A stretch of 8,527 bases of DNA from Victivallales bacterium (GTDB lineage Bacteria > Verrucomicrobiota > Lentisphaeria > Oligosphaerales > Lenti-02): the NCBI GenBank assembly GCA_018648945.1, contig JABGQJ010000311.1, positions 1 to 8,527 of the forward strand, given 5' to 3'. The position numbers and the translations under genes were made by a program. A model generated the notes under the pieces. It was not told where the DNA came from. It did not search any database and saw only the letters and a program-made list of their open reading frames with translations. How positions within the stretch are numbered: the first letter of the stretch is position 1; the number at the start of each line of letters is the position of its first letter. Positions 5,208 through 8,527 of the stretch are shown here, piece by piece.

Positions 5208-6755
5208 TCAGCAGCGCCCCAGTTTGGCTGGCCGGTAGTCCTTGGGGACAGTGGACGCGGTCAGGAGTGTACGTAGCTCCTCGCGCAGCTGCCTCTTCGT
5301 GTCCGCATGGGGCGGGTTGGCTGCCAGGTTGATCCACTCGTGTGGATCCTCGACGTGATCGTACAGCTCTTCCTCGTCGCTGGCGCACAGTGTGTAGCGG
5401 TACCGCCCGGAACAGACGGAGAAATGCGGCGGGTCCTGGCCATCGCGGATGCCGATAAGGGCCACGTCGGGGCCCTCCCAGTTGGCGCCCTCTGGGTTCC
5501 CAAGAAACGGCACGAGGGAGTGACCGTCCAGAGCGTACTGCTCGCCCTGGTGGGGCTGGGGTGGCAGGCCGCAGAGCTCGACCAGGGTCGGGTAGAGGTC
5601 GATGTGGGAGACCGGATGGGCACAGTCGCGGCCCATGCCCTTGGCGCCCGGTGCGTGGATCAGCAGGGGCAGACGCGTGGACTCGTCCCAGAGATGCCAT
5701 TTCTGGATGCAGTCCTTCTCGCCGAGGTGGTAGCCGTTATCACTCGTGAAGACGACCACGGTATGGTCGGCGTGAGGACCGGATTCCAGCGCCTCCATGA
5801 GCCTGCCAACCTGGTCGTCCACAAAGGCCACCGTCGCCAGGTATGCCTGCACGAAGGCGCGCCAGTCCGGGGTGCCACCCGCGTCGATCAGGGCTCTGAA
5901 CTTCTGGAAACCCCAGGCCCAGCGATTGCGGAGAGCCAAGGCGCAGTCGTCCAGATCGTTCTCCAGATAGGGAGGCAAGGTGACCTCCTCGATGGGGAAG
6001 CGGGCGAAATACTCGTCGGGGACGTAGAGCGGCGTGTGGGGTTTGGTCAGGCCGACGCCAAGGAAGAAGGGCTGGTCATGGTCGCGCTTGATGACGTCCA
6101 CGGCCCAGTCGACCGTGATCTCATCGGGCATCCTGTCCCGATCCTCGTCGCTGACGTAGCGGAAGGGCGTCGCATCGCGGTAGTGCCAGCCCTTGGCGCC
6201 TGGCTTGCCCTCGATGGCGCCCGGCTTCCATTCCGGCACGTCGCTGAGGGGGCCGAAATTCAGATCGCGATGCATGTCCCACAGGGGGAGATGCCCCTCC
6301 CACAGATCATACTGTCGCGGATGGGGCGTAAACTGGGCAGGCCCTTCCCCGAGCCAGGGGTGTGGGCCATAGTCGACCCCGTGGCCGTACTCCGTGTAGA
6401 AGTCGCCCCCCGCCCCTTCGTGCAGGAGCTTGCCCGCGCCATACACGCCGTAGCCGTTGTTGCGGAAGTGAAGCGGCAACGGCACGCAGCTACCAAGGGC
6501 AGGCACGCTCTTCCAGGCGGCGAAGTCGAAGCTGTCGATCGTCTGTGGATAGAGGCCGGAGAACAGGCACTTACGCGACGGACCGCATACGGGAACAGCG
6601 GCATGGGCGGTTGTGAAGCTCACGCTCCTCTCGCGAAGGCGGTCGATGTGTGGCGTCTTCACCTGCGGGTGATCCGCCGGATGCAGCACCCAGTCGTTCA
6701 GGTCGTCGCAGATGATGAATAGCACGTTCATTGGGTTGCTGCTTGGCTGTGCCAT
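5208..6755 (-). CDS. Iduronate-2-sulfatase-like S1 sulfatase
   Basis: 515-aa formylglycine sulfatase resembling the iduronate-2-sulfatase branch (likely SulfAtlas S1_7, from recall). Features: CDDLNDW (D17, D18), VCGPSRKCLFSGLYP (C57 to formylglycine, R61), YGAGKLLHEG (K109, H112), LTKPHTPLYVPDEYF (H240), TSDNGYHLGEKD (D339, N340), QKWHLWDESTRLPL (from about 351) and ELYDHVEDPHEW (463-474). The KPH.P, GKxxH and HLGE...W..ES.R.PL pattern separates this branch from the other two sulfatases here. Start chosen: the ATG at 6755, because AGGAG (6764-6768) is 8 nt upstream; the ATG at 6761 would leave only 2 nt and add two residues. No signal peptide is visible, so a cytoplasmic or periplasm-independent site is suggested. 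It starts 42 nt after the preceding gene. Members of this branch act on sulfated uronic acids and other 2-O-sulfated sugars; actual substrate unknown. Confidence 0.93.
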   Translation of the reverse strand: MAQPSSNPMNVLFIICDDLNDWVLHPADHPQVKTPHIDRLRERSVSFTTAHAAVPVCGPSRKCLFSGLYPQTIDSFDFAAWKSVPALGSCVPLPLHFRNNGYGVYGAGKLLHEGAGGDFYTEYGHGVDYGPHPWLGEGPAQFTPHPRQYDLWEGHLPLWDMHRDLNFGPLSDVPEWKPGAIEGKPGAKGWHYRDATPFRYVSDEDRDRMPDEITVDWAVDVIKRDHDQPFFLGVGLTKPHTPLYVPDEYFARFPIEEVTLPPYLENDLDDCALALRNRWAWGFQKFRALIDAGGTPDWRAFVQAYLATVAFVDDQVGRLMEALESGPHADHTVVVFTSDNGYHLGEKDCIQKWHLWDESTRLPLLIHAPGAKGMGRDCAHPVSHIDLYPTLVELCGLPPQPHQGEQYALDGHSLVPFLGNPEGANWEGPDVALIGIRDGQDPPHFSVCSGRYRYTLCASDEEELYDHVEDPHEWINLAANPPHADTKRQLREELRTLLTASTVPKDYRPAKLGRC

Positions 6756-6797
6756 GGTCATTGCTCCTGTCCGGTTGGACGGCGAGTTCCGCGAGAT

Positions 6798-7886
6798 TCA
6801 TGGTGTCGGCGCGGCCGGGCCGGGCGCCGGTTTGGCCGGTGACGCGATGCTGAGGTCATAGTGAAGGCGAAGGAACTCCCGCAGGGCAGTCGCCATGCAC
6901 TTGGCGAACCTGACTCTCTGAGCTCTTGTGTTTCGCGCATCGGGAAGGGTCTCGATCTGGATGGAATCGACCCGTACCCCATTCTGACGCGAGCTGTGGG
7001 CAAAGATGTCGTAGGCACCGTTGAAGTAGACCAGGTCATGGTCGGGTGTACGCGACTCCTTGGGACTGGGGAACCGGGCGCTCGGCGTGGCTGGCCGACC
7101 GCGCGGCTGGCCAGCGGCGTTGGTCAGGGCGGGACAGAGCTTGCTGTACGCTTGATCGACAAGGCTTGCGAGGCTCTGCCGTCCTCGGACAAGACTGGCC
7201 ACTTCGCTGTCGGTCTTCTTGCGGGATGCGGCATGTCGCACACTGCTGCGCTCGCGGATGGCTTTCGCGAGTGCCGTGTCCGGGGTGGGGCGGCTCCCGT
7301 CCTCCTTGGCACTGAGCTCTCGACCTCGGACCAGGTACCCGTACATGTCCACGGACCGCTTGGCACTCAGCCCATGCAAGTCTACCAGAACGCCAGCGCC
7401 ATGGTCCGCTTCGACCGACTTGACTGCGTACGCCGCGCACGCATGGAAGTCCCCATGGATGCGCTTGGCTCGTGCTGGCGGCTCAGCGCGCTTGCCTCCG
7501 GCGTCGAACCAGCCAGCTTTCACGTTCCGTTCCCATGACATATTCGGATCTGCCACGGCCCGCGAGGCAAGATTGATGACCAGATGCGGCCGCCGTTGCA
7601 CGCCATTGGCGTCGGTGTACGCCAGTTCCGAGCACAGCCGTCGGGCCAGCTTCGACGTGGATACGTCTCGGATGCCCCGCTTCCTCAATGGCATGCCCTC
7701 GGGCTTGCGTCTTCCGTCGTGGGGTGCCAGGACGATGACGGGCATGTTGCCACGTTCGTAGATCACCAGTTCGTCGGTGACCGGCGGTTCCGGGAGCCCG
7801 CCCCGGGCGTTCCCCACGGAGCCCGGAGCAGCATAGAGCGCCGTCATGGCGAGAGCAGACAGCGAGATGGATGGGAGTATCCTCAT
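6798..7886 (-). CDS. Secreted N-formylglutamate amidohydrolase-fold protein (function unproven)
   Basis: 362-aa protein with a Sec signal (MRILPSISLSALAMTALYAA, cut probably between 20 and 29). Its body follows the pattern of the N-formylglutamate amidohydrolase (FGase) family: PVIVLAPHDG (H56, D57), a conserved Asp before a helix (RDVSTSKLARRL, D74), HLVINLASRAVADPN (R109, D113), FHAC (H148), VLVDLHGL (D169, H171), then QIETLPDAR (E312) and a final amphipathic helix. FGases are zinc-dependent amide hydrolases with the same core as zinc carboxypeptidases; metal ligands here would be drawn from H56, H148, H171 and the acids, but I cannot fix them by eye. Residues about 190-285 are a charged insert and the C-terminus ends in a Pro-Ala tail (350-362). 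True FGases are cytoplasmic histidine-pathway enzymes, so a signal peptide and a sulfatase context argue for a different substrate. Start ATG 7886 has GAGG 10 nt upstream. Confidence 0.6.
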   Translation of the reverse strand: MRILPSISLSALAMTALYAAPGSVGNARGGLPEPPVTDELVIYERGNMPVIVLAPHDGRRKPEGMPLRKRGIRDVSTSKLARRLCSELAYTDANGVQRRPHLVINLASRAVADPNMSWERNVKAGWFDAGGKRAEPPARAKRIHGDFHACAAYAVKSVEADHGAGVLVDLHGLSAKRSVDMYGYLVRGRELSAKEDGSRPTPDTALAKAIRERSSVRHAASRKKTDSEVASLVRGRQSLASLVDQAYSKLCPALTNAAGQPRGRPATPSARFPSPKESRTPDHDLVYFNGAYDIFAHSSRQNGVRVDSIQIETLPDARNTRAQRVRFAKCMATALREFLRLHYDLSIASPAKPAPGPAAPTP

Positions 7887-7976
7887 CGTGGCGGGACCTC
7901 GTCTGCCAGCTGGGAGCTCCTGCCAGGCGTCTCGCCAGCACCCAACGGCATCGACAGAATCCGGCCCCCGGGCCCG

Positions 7977-8165
7977 CTATTCCCCACGCTTCATAGCCGA
8001 CATGACGGAGGTGACGAGGAGCCCAAATCCCAGTCCCGCAAGTATGCTGCCAACGAAGAAAAGAGCAGATTGGTGGAGGAAGAAGAACCCCACGCCAATA
8101 CCCATGAGCACGCCGCCGCCGATGGCCCAGGTGCCCTTGTCTTCGTCTCTGTTTGTGTCGCTCAT
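7977..8165 (-). CDS. Small two-helix membrane protein, unknown function
   Basis: 62-aa protein: a charged N-terminus (residues 1-11, six Asp, Glu, Arg or Lys), a glycine-rich hydrophobic helix at about 13-30 (WAIGGGVLMGIGVGFFFL), a short turn, a second at about 34-55 and a basic end (KRGE). The sequence reads like short inner-membrane proteins found in many environmental bacteria with a conserved TWAIGGG start. I cannot name a function. The start at 8165 is supported by an exceptional ribosome site (8170-8180). It lies 90 nt upstream of the amidohydrolase-fold gene and may be the first gene of the operon. Coding is supported by the clear membrane pattern rather than any homologous enzyme motif. 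Confidence 0.78.
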   Translation of the reverse strand: MSDTNRDEDKGTWAIGGGVLMGIGVGFFFLHQSALFFVGSILAGLGFGLLVTSVMSAMKRGE

Positions 8166-8169
8166 TCCA

Positions 8170-8180
8170 GATCACCTCCT
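8170..8180 (-). promoter_or_regulatory. 11-nt Shine-Dalgarno fully complementary to the 16S 3' end
   Basis: Minus strand reads AGGAGGTGATC, the exact complement of the GATCACCTCCT at the 3' end of bacterial 16S rRNA. Its GGAGG core is 9 nt from the ATG at 8165. It fixes the start of the small membrane protein and predicts unusually strong ribosome binding. Confidence 0.85.
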
Positions 8181-8224
8181 GTTCAGTGGGGTTCGCTCGG
8201 ACTGATGTGCACCAACCGGAGAAT

Positions 8225-8253
8225 CTGATACTGTGCGCGTGAGAACGCGTCGA
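8225..8253 (-). promoter_or_regulatory. Weak promoter candidate upstream of the small membrane protein
   Basis: TCGACG (8248-8253) and TATCAG (8225-8230), 17 nt apart, each match the sigma70 hexamers at 4 of 6 positions. Transcription would begin near 8218, about 50 nt upstream of the ATG. This is the best pair I find in the leader but a match of this quality occurs often by chance. Confidence 0.25.
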
Positions 8254-8387
8254 GATGCGTGGTCGTGGGGACGACCGCCCATGCCCTGCAACAGACTAGC
8301 GCTGGGAGTCGGCCGGTGCAAGGAGACAAGAGGGAAGCCCGGGCCGGTGGTCTGCGGCAAGCGCGCGCCATCCCTTCAGGACCGGTC

Positions 8388-8411
8388 GGCCGGGAGGGGC
8401 GTCTCCCGGCC
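8388..8411. repeat. Perfect 9-bp hairpin in the upstream intergenic region
   Basis: GGCCGGGAG (8388-8396) and CTCCCGGCC (8403-8411) are exact inverted copies with a 6-nt loop. No T-run follows on either strand. It may be the terminator of a gene outside the window to the right, or a stem in an upstream leader. Confidence 0.4.
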
Positions 8412-8527
8412 CTGGGAATGAGAACACACCCGGCGGGCAGGGATGCCAAGCATGGCGGGCATTGGCGGTCTGGCGATTCAACCAGGCAGGCCATAGCGTG
8501 CTCCTGCGTCCGTTCCTCTTGCGTCCC

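Larger units (their letters stand above)
8166..8527. other. Region without a supported gene
   Basis: This 362-nt right edge holds the ribosome site, promoter candidate and hairpin described separately. Open frames here are rich in Cys, Pro and Arg, with third-position GC no higher than the background, and no domain or membrane pattern, which is what non-coding GC-rich DNA produces. One reading (8494-8183, minus) has a plausible AGGAG site and stops just before the next gene, but I do not accept it as a gene. Confidence 0.6.

Noticed and set aside
5307..6722. Long plus-strand open frame (471 codons) opposite the iduronate-sulfatase-like gene
   Set aside because: It lies wholly opposite a gene with complete sulfatase motifs, and has no recognisable domain. 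Long antisense frames are expected in GC-rich coding DNA.
7887..7976. Possible terminator between the small membrane protein and the amidohydrolase-fold gene (GGCCCCCGGGCC and GGAGCTCC palindromes)
   Set aside because: Stems are only four base pairs with short loops and no T-run, as expected by chance at this GC content.
8183..8494. 103-codon minus-strand frame with an AGGAG site, ending just before the small membrane protein
   Set aside because: Composition (Cys, Pro, Arg rich), no elevated third-position GC, no hydrophobic or domain pattern. The neat stop position may be chance.

Overview
The window is GC-rich (roughly mid-60s percent by eye), and all eight genes I accept read on the minus strand, that is from the right end to the left. 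The content is typical of polysaccharide-degrading members of the Planctomycetes-Verrucomicrobia-Lentisphaerae group or similar environmental bacteria: three S1-type sulfatases of different subtypes, a Tat-exported arylsulfatase and an L-rhamnose breakdown pair. That placement is inference; no rRNA or other phylogenetic marker is present.

Layout in transcription order (right to left). 8527-8166: no convincing gene; it holds a 9-bp perfect hairpin, a weak promoter candidate and a very strong Shine-Dalgarno. 8165-7977: 62-aa protein with two membrane helices. 7886-6798: secreted protein that looks like the N-formylglutamate amidohydrolase fold. 6755-5208: iduronate-2-sulfatase-like sulfatase. 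5071-3314: arylsulfatase with an added C-terminal beta-rich domain. 3293-1824: Tat-exported arylsulfatase. 1779-1501: DUF1294 membrane protein. 1500-1267: intergenic region with two inverted repeats and a promoter candidate. 1266-553: class II aldolase, probably rhamnulose-1-phosphate aldolase. 539-3: N-terminal part of L-rhamnose isomerase, which runs off the left edge.

How they may work together (inference): the sulfatases remove sulfate esters from an algal or animal-type sulfated glycan, and the aldolase and isomerase feed released L-rhamnose into central metabolism (L-rhamnose to L-rhamnulose, then after phosphorylation to dihydroxyacetone phosphate and lactaldehyde). The rhamnulose kinase, transporter, glycoside hydrolases or lyases and the sulfatase-maturating enzyme are not in the window. 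Only one of the three sulfatases carries a visible export signal, so desulfation may be split between cell envelope and cytoplasm.

I see no RNA genes, CRISPR, insertion sequences or phage genes. The most unusual parts are the predicted amidohydrolase-fold protein placed with sulfatases, the Gln replacing the usual His in the GKWH motif of one sulfatase, and the inverted repeat overlapping the -35 region of the predicted rhamnose operon promoter.
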